A DNA stretch of 64,000 bases from Pholiota molesta (GCA_014925825.1 JACGCK010000216.1:1-64000), one strand, 5' to 3'; counted from the first letter of the stretch, positions 35,612 to 46,324 are shown. Numbers and translations are program-made. The notes: generated by a model not told the origin, from the letters alone.

Positions 35612-36012
35612 GTGTGTGGCATGCGGGGACATAGAGAAAGTGGGATCCGAGGGGTATATTTGGGTCTGAGAGTCTAGGAGATGCGAAAGATCGATGAAGT
35701 CTGTAAGTGACATGATTGTGGTTCAAGTTGTGGCTGGTTGTGGTCAAGTTGTGGTCAACTTCAAGTTCGAGCAGACAGGAGACGAGGATGGGCGGATATC
35801 CGGTCCGGTATAAAATCTTCGCTTCAATCACTTGGCCAAGTTCTGGCGTGGCCGTTCTGAACTCGTTCAAACAGTTTCCCTTTTGCTGCCACTTTCTCAT
35901 GTTCGTATCCATATGCACCATGTATATTGTTCGATACCTACTATGTAAGCCAGTGAAACACTTTTGTTGCTCTGTACATTAACGTCGTTTACTTATTTCC
36001 TTCATCTCTTAT

Positions 36013-36693
36013 TCAAGTTAGAGATTGGAGATCGCGTTGAAGATAGTCAACTATCTGTTGGGACTCAAAGGGTTTCAGCTCAGTTGCTGCCACCATGTCC
36101 CATTGTATGTGGGTGCGGGTGTGGTCATGGCCAGAATCCAGTGCCCTGAGAAGGACAGCGTTTATAATGGCTTCCTCGACTCCTCCCGCCATGCGGAAAG
36201 CACGACGAATATCATTGTGAATTTGGCGCGCTTTAGTGACTTGCTCCTTGTCGCGGGTGATACGGATGGCGAGCGCGCCGAGGATGAGACCGGTCTTGCG
36301 GACGGGATCCTCTGCGAGATGCCGCGCCTCTAGCAGTTCCCAACACTCTCGCGCAGTCTCAATGTTGTCGAGGAGGTCACGCTCGACCTGGGCGCAATTC
36401 CGCCTGATGAACGCGCGCACAGCGCGGTTGTTTATCCCCCAATTGCGCACGGCCAAGGACTGGGGAGATAGGATGGGATCTGGTGCTGTCGTCCTTATGT
36501 GGGCTTCGAGATGGCTCAGGCAGAGGTGATCGCAAATATTGCGTTTCCATTCTTCCCAATTATCTCGTGTTTTATCAAGGACAGGTCCGATAATGAACGC
36601 ATTGTAGACATATTGCTCGTATATGGTAGGCTCCAGGATATCGTTGAGGTCGATATCATCAAGGGCTGGGGTAGGCATGTTGAAGTTTTTCAC
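36013..36693 (-). CDS. Copia-type gag-like protein, standalone ORF
   Basis: A single ORF of 226 aa on the minus strand. Its pattern, DNWEEWKRNICDHLCLSHLEAH, then W.INNRAVRAFIRRNCAQVE, then DNIETARECWELLEARH, is that of Ty1/Copia gag (UBN2-type) proteins in basidiomycetes. It stops at LQRDLQSLT without the zinc knuckle or protease that normally follow, and no pol sequence or LTR was seen within 1 kb on either side. It may be a truncated element or a co-opted gag gene. The reading frame is free of stops, which is unusual for an old relic. The start may be MKNFNMPT or five codons downstream. Confidence 0.65.
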   Translation of the reverse strand: MKNFNMPTPALDDIDLNDILEPTIYEQYVYNAFIIGPVLDKTRDNWEEWKRNICDHLCLSHLEAHIRTTAPDPILSPQSLAVRNWGINNRAVRAFIRRNCAQVERDLLDNIETARECWELLEARHLAEDPVRKTGLILGALAIRITRDKEQVTKARQIHNDIRRAFRMAGGVEEAIINAVLLRALDSGHDHTRTHIQWDMVAATELKPFESQQIVDYLQRDLQSLT

Positions 36694-36959
36694 AGATCAC
36701 GGCGCTAGTGAGAAGGGGATGTAGGGCAGGACACAAGACAAATGGTTTGGGAGCAGATAAAAAAGTGCGTTCAGATCGAAGAGATAATTCCTGGCTCACC
36801 TCAGAGTGTACGAAATGCCTGAGGTGAGAGAATAAATATATGGTAGTATATATACAACTCTGCGCTGTGGCCCAAAGCCACTTGGGAAGCAAAGCCAATT
36901 TGTAAAGCGTAAGGAGGTGAGCAAGGATGTTAACGGAAACTGGTTGTTGCTAGGCCATT

Positions 36960-37128
36960 GCCGGGCTTCTGCGTATCGTACCTTTTTCCAGCCTGCATAT
37001 TTTTGGAACATTTCAATGGCCTTTGCAACAATGGGTTCTGGAAGAATAATCATTGGGTCGGTACCCGTTGGTGGCGAAGACCTATATCTGGGTACTACAT
37101 ACTTAGTGTTGAATATACATGCAGCCAC
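36960..37128 (-). pseudogene. N-terminal relic of the unknown family at 48.4-50.8 kb
   Basis: The minus-strand peptide SSPPTGTDPMIILPEPIVAK followed by AIEMFQKYAGW matches PAPPSTDVDPVIAAPEAIAS and KVIELIRNYASW of the tandem genes at 48377-49305 and 49795-50759. The similarity fades after KYAGWKKV, so only about 50 codons remain. The ATG at 37128 could still begin a short product. Confidence 0.6.
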
Positions 37129-37351
37129 ACTCTTGCGCTCTGATGAATGTCAGCAGCTAGCGAAAATAATTCATATTCTCCGAAGGTTCAAGGAAGTGTG
37201 ATATTTATGTACGCACATACATATGTACGCGATCGACAACGACACAGATTTCATTTGGAGGTATTGGAGGCGGCAAGGGTATCAACACAAAGATAAAAGC
37301 AGGTATAAAAGTACAAATCCTCCGGTCAAACATCCATATAGACATAGCAAA

Positions 37352-38675
37352 CTAGGTGACATGATTCGATGACGATGACTGCCTCTTCGCAGGCCTCTCC
37401 TCTAAATTTGCCTGGTGCAGCATTGTTTTGCGCTTGGAACCAGTTTGCGCGACGACCTGCTGCGCTATCGCTTTGTCGCGTGGCCAATTTGCAGTCAAAT
37501 GTTTTCGGATGGTGTCGACGACCCAATGCCGCGCTTCGAGTTGGCCCAGGCGGACCTGATACCTGTATGCAGTTAAAGTGTTGCGAGTTTTTATAAAAAT
37601 TTTCTTCCATTTGTCCTGATTTGGGATATCTGGAAATGTTGCCTTCAAGGCCTCATGCTCCTCCATCATGGCTTCATGGTCCTCCAGAACCTCATAGTCA
37701 CTAGGTGTAGGTGGCTTTTCATAGCGAACTTTGAAGGTTTCGACAAATTCTTCCACCAGCGTGTTGAACTCGGGGCGTCCGCTGAACTCTAGCCTAGATA
37801 GAACACCCGAATTGAAGAAAGCTTGCTTTACGACGCCTCCTCTGATAGCTCCACTTCCGTCAACGTATGCCTCGTCATATGCCCGCATTAGGTTGATCAC
37901 GTCGTTGTGGGGGATAGTAACTGGAGTTGCTGATTTGGCCAAATTGGAACTTAGCAGAGGTGTATCATGAACGTTGCTCTCCATGTATCGCAAGGCGATC
38001 CAAAGCAAAACATAGAAAGCGGATTCACGGTCGTCTTGGATTTGGTGAGGGCTATCCGGACGGTCGAGTAACATCGCAGACATGAAGTGCCATGTTCCCT
38101 ATGTACCGGGTAAGAAATCAAAGTTAAATGATAAAGTAAAGAGAAACTGCGGCTTACCATTCGCGAGGGTTGTCGTGCGACCACATCATCTGAATTCACA
38201 ATGCCACAAAGATCCCAGTCCACCAACATGCCCTTCTTATTATCCGTAAAGAGAATATTGCCGACACTGATATCACGGTGAAGAATGCGGGCAGCGAAGT
38301 AGGCGTCATCGTGGGCTGTTGCATGACATTCAGAACATTCCTATTTGCGTGTAACTGAACGTTTTTACCTTCCATAGCATCAGCGACGGCGCCGATAAAT
38401 TCGCGCGAGGACGCGAATCCGGTGAGGCTCTGGCCGACGGTTTGCAACGACATTCGGTAATGGGACTCGGACAAACAGACTCGGATGATCCCCTGCGTTA
38501 GAACGGTCCATGATGCGGTCACCGACAGCTGCGTCAGAGGTTTATGGTACTTCCCATCGCTGCCTCTCCCAAACGGTGAGATATTGCTGACCTTCCCGCA
38601 TTCCAGAATGGTGTATACAGCGCCTTCCTTCTGCATGCCGACACCGGCCTTCCAATAATCCTTGAGAAAGAACAT
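37352..38675 (-). CDS. FunK1-type fungal protein kinase, N-lobe truncated (copy A)
   Basis: Three exons on the minus strand: 38369-38675, 38158-38315 and 37352-38098; 1,212 bp, 403 aa. It starts at MFFLKDYWKAGVG, inside the kinase N-lobe at the ATP-binding strand (FLKDYW with its Lys). Full-length FunK1 kinases have several hundred residues before this point, and the upstream frame is closed by stops. The catalytic loop HRDISVGN and metal-binding DWDLCG are intact, followed by GTWHFMSAMLL and ESAFYVLLWIALRY, typical of FunK1. The tail is basic (GSKRKTMLHQ). FunK1 kinases are expanded in mushroom-forming fungi and their substrates are unknown. It is one half of a tandem duplication with copy B. 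Confidence 0.85.
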
Positions 38676-39185
38676 CTTACAGCCTCAGGGAGTTCCAGCT
38701 GTAATATCGGTCCCACAGAGCAGCTAAGGAATGATCAAGCGAGAGGAGGAAGCAGAAGGGCGTGCAATTGCGCATGGCGCACTCATTTTGCACTCATTCC
38801 ATGAGCAAGAGCCAGGCAAGAGCTGTACATAGCCTCCGAGTCGAAATTTTTTGATCCGTGTCGCTGTCTATAAACATTTATATAAGCGTCAAGCTTGATA
38901 TGATAATATCTCCACTGAACTTTGTACTAAGTACTTACATAGGCCCGAAGGGCACAAACACAAAAATACATTCGCCAACGCGAAAAGTGCTTGCATTAAC
39001 GTTTAAACAGTCATAAGTATACCCAACGCTGTCCGCAAAAATCAAAAACACCAACCACAAGCGAAGAACAAAACGAGAAAAAAAAAGCACAGGACAAAGC
39101 TAGGTATAAGCACGATAGGATAGTATCAGAAAGTATGGGAAGGCGGAGGAGCGGGAAAGAATAAGGATAATAACATTCCTCATGA

Positions 39186-40264
39186 CTAGCGCCTTGTTTT
39201 GCACTTGGAACCCGTTTTCAGGACTTCCTGCGGCGGCGTCACTCTATCGTGTGGCCAGTTCCCGGTCTCCAAATGTTTCCGGATGGTGTCGGCGACCCAA
39301 TGCCGCGCTGTGAGGCGCCCCAGGCGAATTGGATACGTGTACGCAGGTAAACCATCGCGGACGAATATCAAAACATCCCTATCTTGGATGTCGGGATACT
39401 TGGCAATGAAGGCCTCCTGCCGCTTCAGGCACTCGATATCACGAGGTGTAGGTCCCTTCTCGTAGCGCACTTTCAGGGAGGCGGCAAGGTCTTCTACCAG
39501 CGCGTCCAGCCCAGGGCGTCCGCTGAACTCGAGCCTAGATAGAACATCCGACGTGAAGAAAGCCTGCTTTACGACGCCGCCTCTGACCACGCCCCGTCCA
39601 TCGACATACGCCTCGTCATACCCCCGCATGAGGCGGACCACGTCGTTCCGGGGGACGCTCGTATCCGCCGCACCGCGCAGACGCGGAGGCGTGTCGTGCA
39701 TGCGGCTCTCCGTGTAGCGCAACGCGAGCCAAAGCAGAACATGGAACGCGGATTCCCGGTCGTCTTCGATCTGGTGCGGCCTGTCTGGACGGTCGAGTCG
39801 CGTCGCGGACATGAAGTGCCATGTTCCCTATAGTATGCGCCGGTTCAGAAATCAGACCGCAAAAGTTGAAGTAAAGACAAACAGCGGCGTACCATTCGCG
39901 AGGGGCGTCGCGCGCCCACATTATCCGAGTCCACACAGCGATCCCAGTCAACCAACATTCCCTTCTTGTTATCCGCGAAGAGAATATTGCCGAGACTGAT
40001 ATCACGGTGAAGAATCCGCGCAGCGAAGTACGCCTCATCATGGGCTGTTGCAAGAAATTCAGATTCATATCTGCGTGTAATCGAACGTTCGTACATACCC
40101 TCCATAGCATCCGCGATAGCGCCGACAAACTCGCGCGAGGACGCGAACCCGGTGAGGCTCTCCCCGACAGCATGCAGCGTCATGCGGTAGTGGGACGGAC
40201 GGAGCGTCCCCTGCGTCGGGGGCGTCGTAGCTCTGGGGGAGTCGTCACTGCGCGCTGGCACCAT
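39186..40264 (-). CDS. FunK1-type fungal protein kinase, N-lobe lost (copy B)
   Basis: Three exons on the minus strand: 40099-40264, 39893-40044 and 39186-39827; 960 bp, 319 aa. It matches copy A from SHYRMTLHAVGESLTGF onward, but the stretch with the ATP-binding Lys is absent. It is replaced by an unrelated start, MVPARSDDSPRATTPP. HRDISLGN and DWDRC remain, then GTWHFMSATRLDRPD and ESAFHVLLWLALRY. Intron positions are the same as in copy A. Without the N-lobe this is unlikely to be an active kinase. GC content is visibly higher than in copy A, especially at third positions. Confidence 0.8.
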
Positions 40265-40990
40265 CGACTTCCGGCACTCGTGGCAGTGGTCTTTGTACTT
40301 TGTACGTTGAAGGCCAGCACTGAGTGGGTGCCAAGGCTCCGTCCGCAGAACAAGAGTCGAATTCCGGGATGGGTTGGAGCAGAGGATCAGGGGGCCAGCG
40401 GAGCCCAGGGAGGTTCTAGCTATAATATCGATAACCCAGGGCAGCTAAGGAATTGATCAAGCGAGAGGAGGTGCAGAAGCGCGTGCAGTTGCACATGCTG
40501 CACTCATTCCCTGCGCAAGAGCAAGCGCTGTGCATCAAGGGTACATATAGCCACGAAAATGTTGAACGTTGAAGTTGTTGAACGTTGACGTTGATGCGTC
40601 GGAGGTGGGAAACCAAACCTAAACCAAGCCCCGCAGCGCCCAATATAAAACAGACTCATCGCTGTCTTTAGAACCAAGTTTAGGCATCGCGCCTAAAATC
40701 CTATCCCATCTACTACATCGGATATTAGCACGCTGGCTGTAGAGACATGGGCCCACATAAACCAACTCATCAACGTGAAAACTGCTTGATTAACGGTCAT
40801 ATACCCAACAACGTCCGCAAAAGCCAAAACCACAACCACAACCGACGAACAAAACGAACACGAACAAAACGAAGAAGAAAAAAAAATCTCAAAAGACAAA
40901 GCTAGGTATAAGCACGATAGGATAGTATAAGATAGTACGGGATGGGCGGGAACGAATAATGATAAGCAACGACAATCCACCATTCCTCAC

Positions 40991-42103
40991 GACGAATGGG
41001 GGTCGGGTGTGTGTGTATGTGGTGGGGAACAACCAACGAAGCTGACGGAAAACCGAAGAATAGATAGACGAACGAACGCTCCGCACCACGAGCAAGTCCA
41101 CCAAGGTCCACGAAACAACAAAACGAACAACCAACGCACCCTCCCACCACCCCTCCCTCCCCTCTCCGAGCGCGCCCCACCGAAGGCAGCAGAACCACGC
41201 ATAGTAACAGCCGCATGCACGTACGTCCCGCCAACCCTCCCACTCTCGCGCACCTCCCCTCTCTCCCAACCCGGGACGAGTGTCGATCCACGCCACAGAC
41301 AACGGGGTTCCCGCTGGTTTCCGCGTCTGCAAATCCAACTCCGAGTCCGGGCCCGAGGTAGTTTTCGCCGATACATAAACCGTATCCAACCACGGACCGG
41401 AGGGCGCACGCGCACGCGGAGCGCCTGCGGGCACGACGTTATCCACCGGATGGGCGTCTAGCTAGCGTCTATAATGATAGAGTAGATAGATGATAGATAG
41501 GTATGCCGATAGATATGGCGGAGGACGGGGCGGGGCGGGCTCTGCACGCGGGGCAGAAGCGCCTTCCTTTTCACGTCAACAATAAATGATAATAGAATCT
41601 GGATTTTCTCATTTTCCTCTCGTCTTCATTTTTCTGTCGTCCATCGTCGAAAATAACGTAAGAGCTTTAAAGCAACTTGATGATGATAGTGTCATAGCCC
41701 CAAGGCGAAGGATGGCCTGGGATGGCGTATATTGATTGATGATGGGCGGGGGTGATGGCCGGAAAACTAGCCCGAAGCCAGCGGAGGAGGGATGATGGGG
41801 GTCATGCGAGGGTCGTAGCGAACATATGATGGGGGAAAATGGAATGATGATGATGATGGGGGTGGCGCAACATAGCATGATGGACGGAGAGCGATGGGAT
41901 GAGATGAGATGCAATGCAATGGGAGGGATAGATAGATGATACACAGACGAATAGATAGACACAGCATGGGCGGTCTAAAGCGGGGCGGGCGGAGGAAAGA
42001 AGCAGGAACCGGGGCAGACGCATGCGGAATTAAGCATAGTCGAACCACACCCTCCCACGAATAAAAAACACCGAAGATACAGCGGACACTCTCTATAGAA
42101 CGT
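40991..42103. other. 1.1-kb gene-free stretch with GATA and GATG microsatellite patches
   Basis: The ORFs here are open by composition only. Short GATA-type runs occur near 41475-41500 and 41925-41965, and GATG runs near 41845. It probably holds the 3' UTR of the membrane-protein gene. Confidence 0.5.
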
Positions 42104-43083
42104 CTACACCATGGATGGCGCGCGTCGCTGGTACTGCACGGCGTTGGCGCTGCGCACAGGTGGCGGGCGCGCCGTTGGGCGGCGGAAGGTATGCCGCGAC
42201 ATGATCATTTTGGCCATAGAGACGGGCGTTCCAGATTGATACAGCGCGGGCACTATATCCGGAGAGATGATCAGCAAACGTTATTCCAGAGTGAAGAGTA
42301 AATAGAGGGAAGCAAAAGTGATACGATAGCATTCATAGCATAGGATAAGGAGGCGGGGGAATGGGGCGAGATAGGACGAGATAAGAGGAAAGGAGACGTA
42401 CGCGGATGATCGAACGCAGGCCCCGGCGACCGTCTGCCTGACTGCTGCTGCTGCTGGCCCAACCCATGTTGCTGCATTTGCACCTGCTGCTGTCCTTGCT
42501 GCCGCTGAGACATCGGCCGCCAGTGTCTGCCCTGCCCGCGGACGACGGGCAGCGCGGGCAGGGCGTCCCACTTGACGAGGCCCCACAACCAGCTGGTTGT
42601 CTGTGTCCTGGGTGTGGCCGTTGTTCCGGTCGTCGGCGTCGTCGTGGAGGGCGAGGCTGTAGAAGAGCCGCTGGCGGTCACCGTTGTAGTCGAGCCTCCT
42701 TCCGCTGCTGATGCCCCCTTCTCACTCTTGGCGTCCTGAGCGAGGGAAGCGATGGATACGGCGGCCTTGTGAGCGGTAGACGGTGGTGGGCGCACGTAGA
42801 GCAGCGCCGCACGGATGCTGGAGAGGATGACGAGCGAGGCGAGAAGGGCCAACCAGGCGCTGGGACGGGCGAAGAGGGCGAGGGACGGGGGCACGAAGCG
42901 GGCGAGGGAGAGGGACGGGAGGGCGGCCGTGGAGACGGCGTCCATGGCAGGGAGCTGAACGAGCATCATGGCTGCGGGGGGCGGGGCAGACCCTGTGGTG
43001 GTGGTGAGAGGGAGAGGGGGGAGTGCGGTCACCAAGGAGAAAGGCAGCCCCTTTCGCCGGCCGTCCATTAAATAAGACCCCAT
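42104..43083 (-). CDS. Hypothetical single-pass membrane protein
   Basis: Two exons on the minus strand: 42402-43083 and 42104-42252, across a 149-bp GT-AG intron. The chosen ATG at 43083 gives 276 aa; an internal ATG at 42969 (MMLVQLPAMD) gives 238 aa and keeps all visible features. One hydrophobic segment, SAWLALLASLVILSSIRAAL, could span a membrane. It is followed by a Ser/Thr/Pro-rich low-complexity region, a Gln-rich patch and a basic C-terminus (MIMSRHTFRRPTARPPP). No known domain. The exon-2 frame is coherent to its stop, which supports the intron. Product unknown. Confidence 0.55.
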
Positions 43084-43526
43084 CACACGCTTCTTTCCCC
43101 GTTCGGCATCTCCCGCCGCACTACGCCAGTTCTCCCGGTCGTGCTTCGCAGACTTGGGCAGGTGAGCACCCCACCTGCGAGTTTGCACCGTCGTCTGCCC
43201 GACGGGCCCTGCCCAGTCCTCTGCCTTGCCGTCGCTGTCCGTCCAGTGTCTCTTTCCGTCTCTTTGTTGAATAATCACAGTCACACCTGCGCAGAAAGCC
43301 TGGCCCCGTTAGCGTGGCGTGAATGGCGTCATAGACACTCGGCCCCCGTCTCGCCGTCCCCGATCTCCCGTTACGCGTTGCCAGTAACGCACATCTGCAT
43401 CCGCCCCTCCATCCTTGATACCACTCGAACAAAAAGATGTCCTCATTTCGCACGTCTCTCTCTTTTCTTCCTACCGGCTTCCACATACCTGCCTCCCAGG
43501 ATTCGTGCTCTGCTCACACTATAAAA

Positions 43527-43826
43527 ACTCCCTCAGCCAATCACATTGTTCGCTCACCCATGCCGCAGAAACAAAAACAAAATTCTCCCATAGCCACCCG
43601 TGCGCACACTAGCTACACCCGCACCCCTCTCGTCCGTCCCGCCCACTGCCATCACCGCCCGCTCCAGCTCGCATGATATCATCATCCCCCATGGGAGCGC
43701 GCAGCCCGATGCTGTTTAAGCACCTAGCTTAATCCCTGCTGCGCACCACGCCTAATCCGCGCTACTCTCTTTCTCGATGCACGGGTGCCGCGCCCGTTTT
43801 GGGTGCGGCTTCCCACCGCCTTCATC
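43527..43826. repeat. Direct repeat flanking the APH-like gene, left copy
   Basis: This about 300-bp sequence matches 45690-45955 on the other side of the gene. Shared stretches include ACCCGCAC.CCTCTCGTCCG, GGGAGCGCGCAGCCCGATGC/AATGC, TGTTTAAGCACCTAGCTTAA and CGCCCGTTTTGGGTGCGGCT. Confidence 0.85.
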
Positions 43827-43950
43827 TTGCTGGGGACAGCACCTGGACAGTGGGGTATTTAAAGCGCCGCGTTCAGTGGCGCTGCGACATTGAATTCGAC
43901 ACTCCCGCCACGCACTCGCCCCCGCACATGCCACCTCGACGCAACATGGC

Positions 43951-44071
43951 CACACGGCGGACATTCAACTGTCCACCAGAATTCCTCCTCGCTCAGTACC
44001 TAACATTGACCTTGCAACAACCTCACAGTGCAGGCAACGACACGACCTGACAGTTGAATGTCCGCCGTGTG
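43951..44071. repeat. 121-bp element with perfect 23-bp terminal inverted repeats
   Basis: The left arm CACACGGCGGACATTCAACT plus GTC (43951-43973) is the exact reverse complement of the right arm (44049-44071), with 75 bp between. It lies 148 bp upstream of the APH-like gene's ATG. It could be a tiny MITE or a cruciform-forming regulatory element. No clear target-site duplication was seen at its edges. Confidence 0.9.
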
Positions 44072-44218
44072 GGTCCAGGAGGTACTTCAGCCCCCCACAT
44101 CCATTCTCTTCCCTGTATTCCCTGTTTCCCCCGATCTCTTCTCTTCTCCACTCTTCGCCGCAGCCAAAGCTACCCCACAGCTCCAACCATCACAGTCTCC
44201 AACAACACGGGCAATCAG

Positions 44219-45300
44219 ATGGCACCCAATTACACCATGGAGGCCCTCATTTCGCAGCTATCGCGGCAGCAGATCTCCGCGTTCTTCTCGAAGAACGCCT
44301 CCGTAACGCAGCAGCAATGCGACGCGGAGGCCGCACGCATCGCAGGTGCATCCGGCAGCCCAGCGCCGGTCCAAGGCGGGACCAGCTACACGGTCATCGC
44401 CGGCGAATACGCGGTCCAGTTCCGCGCCAGCGACTCCGCCCTGGACATCGACCTCCTCAGAGGCGTCGAGCAAGCCTACGCGGGGTTCACGCCGCTCCAC
44501 GAAGACGCCGGCACACTTGGCGCGCTTCGCGTGTACAAGATGAACGATGTCGGCGGGGTCGCGATGTATCTTGCCCGGGACCAGCTGCACCGGGATAACT
44601 ACCGCCTCCTAGAACGCACCCTGAAAGACTATGCTAGGTCAGTCGGCTCCAGCGTCTCGTCTGGAGGATACCGCGCAGCTGACTTTGCCGATGCAGCTTC
44701 TTCGCCTCGGCGTGGCACAACACGCCCGCGTGGATGTCACGCCAGTGTCCCAGCCGCGCGCTACTATTGACCGAGTACACGTCGCAGCTGACGGCGCTCC
44801 GCCGCGGGCTGCCCGCACGCTTCCGCCCGCCCCTGGAGTGGATCCTCGCGCGCCTCCCAGCGCTCCTCGCCGCCGACTGGCCGCTGGTGCCCACCCACAC
44901 GGACCTCCTCGAGAACAACATCCACGTCGACCCGCGCACGGGCGCGCTCGCGGGCGTCTGCGACTGGCGGGACGCGGAGCTCAGCCCGTTTGGGATGTCG
45001 CTTGGGGGGCTCGAGACGATGCTCGGGGTCAATCGGGTGGACGAGGGCTGGTGCTACCACCCCGCCGAGCAGGCGCTCCGCGCCCTGTTCTGGGAGGCCT
45101 TTTACCAGGCCATGGGAAACGGAAACGGAAACACCGCTGACGAGCGGATTGAGGTCGCCAGATTGGCGGGCGTGTTTCTGGAGAATGGGTGGCAGTGGGA
45201 TGAGGAGGGGCACAGGGTGCCCCTGCGGGAGGGCGCCCGCGATCTGGTGTATCTCGACAAGGTTGTGCTGGGGACAAGTTCGGCTTCGAGTTCGCGTTGA
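44219..45300 (+). CDS. Aminoglycoside phosphotransferase-like (APH/choline-kinase fold) protein
   Basis: Two exons: 44219-44637 and 44697-45300, with a 59-bp GT-AG intron; 1,023 bp, 340 aa. The catalytic loop is HTDLLENNIHVD (HxDxxxxN) and the metal-binding motif CDWRDAELSPFG, as in APH-family kinases. Upstream are YTVIAGEYAVQFRAS (N-lobe strand) and YKMNDVGGVAMYLARD. Fungi carry many such proteins of unknown substrate; they phosphorylate small molecules or have lost activity. This gene has high GC third positions and stands alone between two direct repeats of about 280 bp, with the 121-bp inverted-repeat element in its promoter. The start at MAPNYTMEALIS was chosen as the first ATG that keeps the family-like N-terminus. 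Confidence 0.85.
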
Positions 45301-45689
45301 TGGGGTGTGCCTGCAGTAGTACCATATAGGGCGCCTCTCAACTACCGTGGTCCTAATGTGTCGCAGATAACAGACGACCGGGTAGTGGAGGCGCTGTTGA
45401 AGTAATTATTTATGCCAGTTTTTTCTTGTTTTTCTTCGTGCTCGCTTTGAATGATAGGTCGTCAATATATTGGTTTCAACTATGGCGTTGCGCTGTTTCC
45501 GGACTCGGCGCGACTCTGCGGGTTGGGTAGTCGCGAATGCCTCGCGGTGCGTCTTCTGCTGCGCCTCGTAGTCCTGTGCGAGGAGCGGCTGCTCCTCCTT
45601 GCGGTACACACACACGCTCGATGGGGTCGATGCCCTTCGCGATGATGTGCAGCGTTACGCGTTGCCACTGCAGTAACGCCCATCAACCC

Positions 45690-45955
45690 CCTCAGCCAAT
45701 CACGTTGTTCGCTCACCCATGGGTGCAGAGACAAAAAAGTTTTCCCATACTTAGCTACCCACACCCGCACTCCTCTCGTCCGTCCCGCCCACTGACATCA
45801 TCGCCCTCCCATCTGCGCCCTATGGGAGCGCGCAGCCCAATGCTGTTTAAGCACCTAGCTTAATCCCTGCTGCGCACCGCGCCGAATCGCGCTACTCTCT
45901 TTCCCGACGCAAGACAGCCGCGCCCGTTTTGGGTGCGGCTTCCCACCGCCCTGCG
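45690..45955. repeat. Direct repeat flanking the APH-like gene, right copy
   Basis: This matches 43527-43826 in the same orientation, with substitutions and small indels. Together they bracket about 1.9 kb containing only the APH-like gene and the 121-bp element. Confidence 0.85.
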
Positions 45956-45984
45956 CGTTGTGCTGTGTAGGGTATTTCAAAGCT

Positions 45985-46240
45985 GCGCCATTGACACTCC
46001 CGCCACTCGCTCGCCCCCGTCGATCATGTCATTCACCGGAGGCCCAAAACGACAACAACACCACAAAACGGACCTGATGCCTAGCCTCCAAAACCTCGGT
46101 CTTGCATCCTAACGCTAACTCAACCTAGGTCTTGACAATCGTCGGATACAGGCGTGCCACACGGCGCTTCTCCCCTCCCTCAGCCAATCCGGCGCCTCCA
46201 CGTCCGCGCCGTTTTCACGGGCCCACCGCTGGACACCAAA
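45985..46240. repeat. Dispersed repeat, copy R1
   Basis: About 255 bp starting near ATTGACACTCCCGCCACTCG. Shared blocks with R2 and R3 are GGAGGCCCAAAACGACAACA, AACCTAGGTCTTGACAATC and CGTCCGCGCCGTTTT. No ORF spans it. Confidence 0.85.
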
Positions 46241-46324
46241 GGTGTAAGTACATTCATTCTCTTCCTATGTACCGGCATTCACATTCCTGCCTTCCAGGAC
46301 TCGCGCTCCCGCGTTCAGCAGCGC

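Larger units (their letters stand above)
34045..35713 (-). pseudogene. Cyclase-family (kynurenine formamidase-like) gene split by a LINE insertion
   Basis: On the minus strand the gene starts at 35713 with MSLTDFIDLSHLLDSQTQIY and runs to HATHAPDG. It is then cut at 35599-35611. Coding resumes at 34635 with YSVHQLSFGTHTGTHIDAP, the metal-binding HxGTHxDxP motif of the cyclase family (PF04199). It continues through LINTGWSKAHY and GVRLVGTDTLNPDE to WVVNLVPLRLVGADGSPVR and a stop at 34045. The two halves join exactly in frame if the inserted element plus one copy of the 13-bp duplication are removed. Family members hydrolyse N-formylkynurenine or related amides or lactones. Apart from the insertion no other lesion was seen, so the event is probably recent. 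There are no introns in the visible coding part. Confidence 0.9.
37352..40990. repeat. Tandem segmental duplication carrying the two FunK1 genes
   Basis: Unit A (about 37352-39185) and unit B (about 39186-40990) each hold a FunK1 gene plus its upstream flank. The flanks align too: both contain CAGCTAAGGAAT.GATCAAGC near the gene, and further out AAAGCTAGGTATAAGCACGA (39097 and 40899) and CATTCCTCA.GAC at the unit ends (39174 and 40981). Divergence is clear, so the event is not recent. Confidence 0.85.

Noticed and set aside
41009..41461. 150-codon plus ORF and overlapping minus ORFs of 142-185 codons
   Set aside because: All six frames are nearly stop-free in this GC-rich spacer; none shows protein features.
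43527..45955. Direct repeats as LTRs of a retrotransposon
   Set aside because: No TG...CA ends, primer-binding site, polypurine tract or pol sequence between them.
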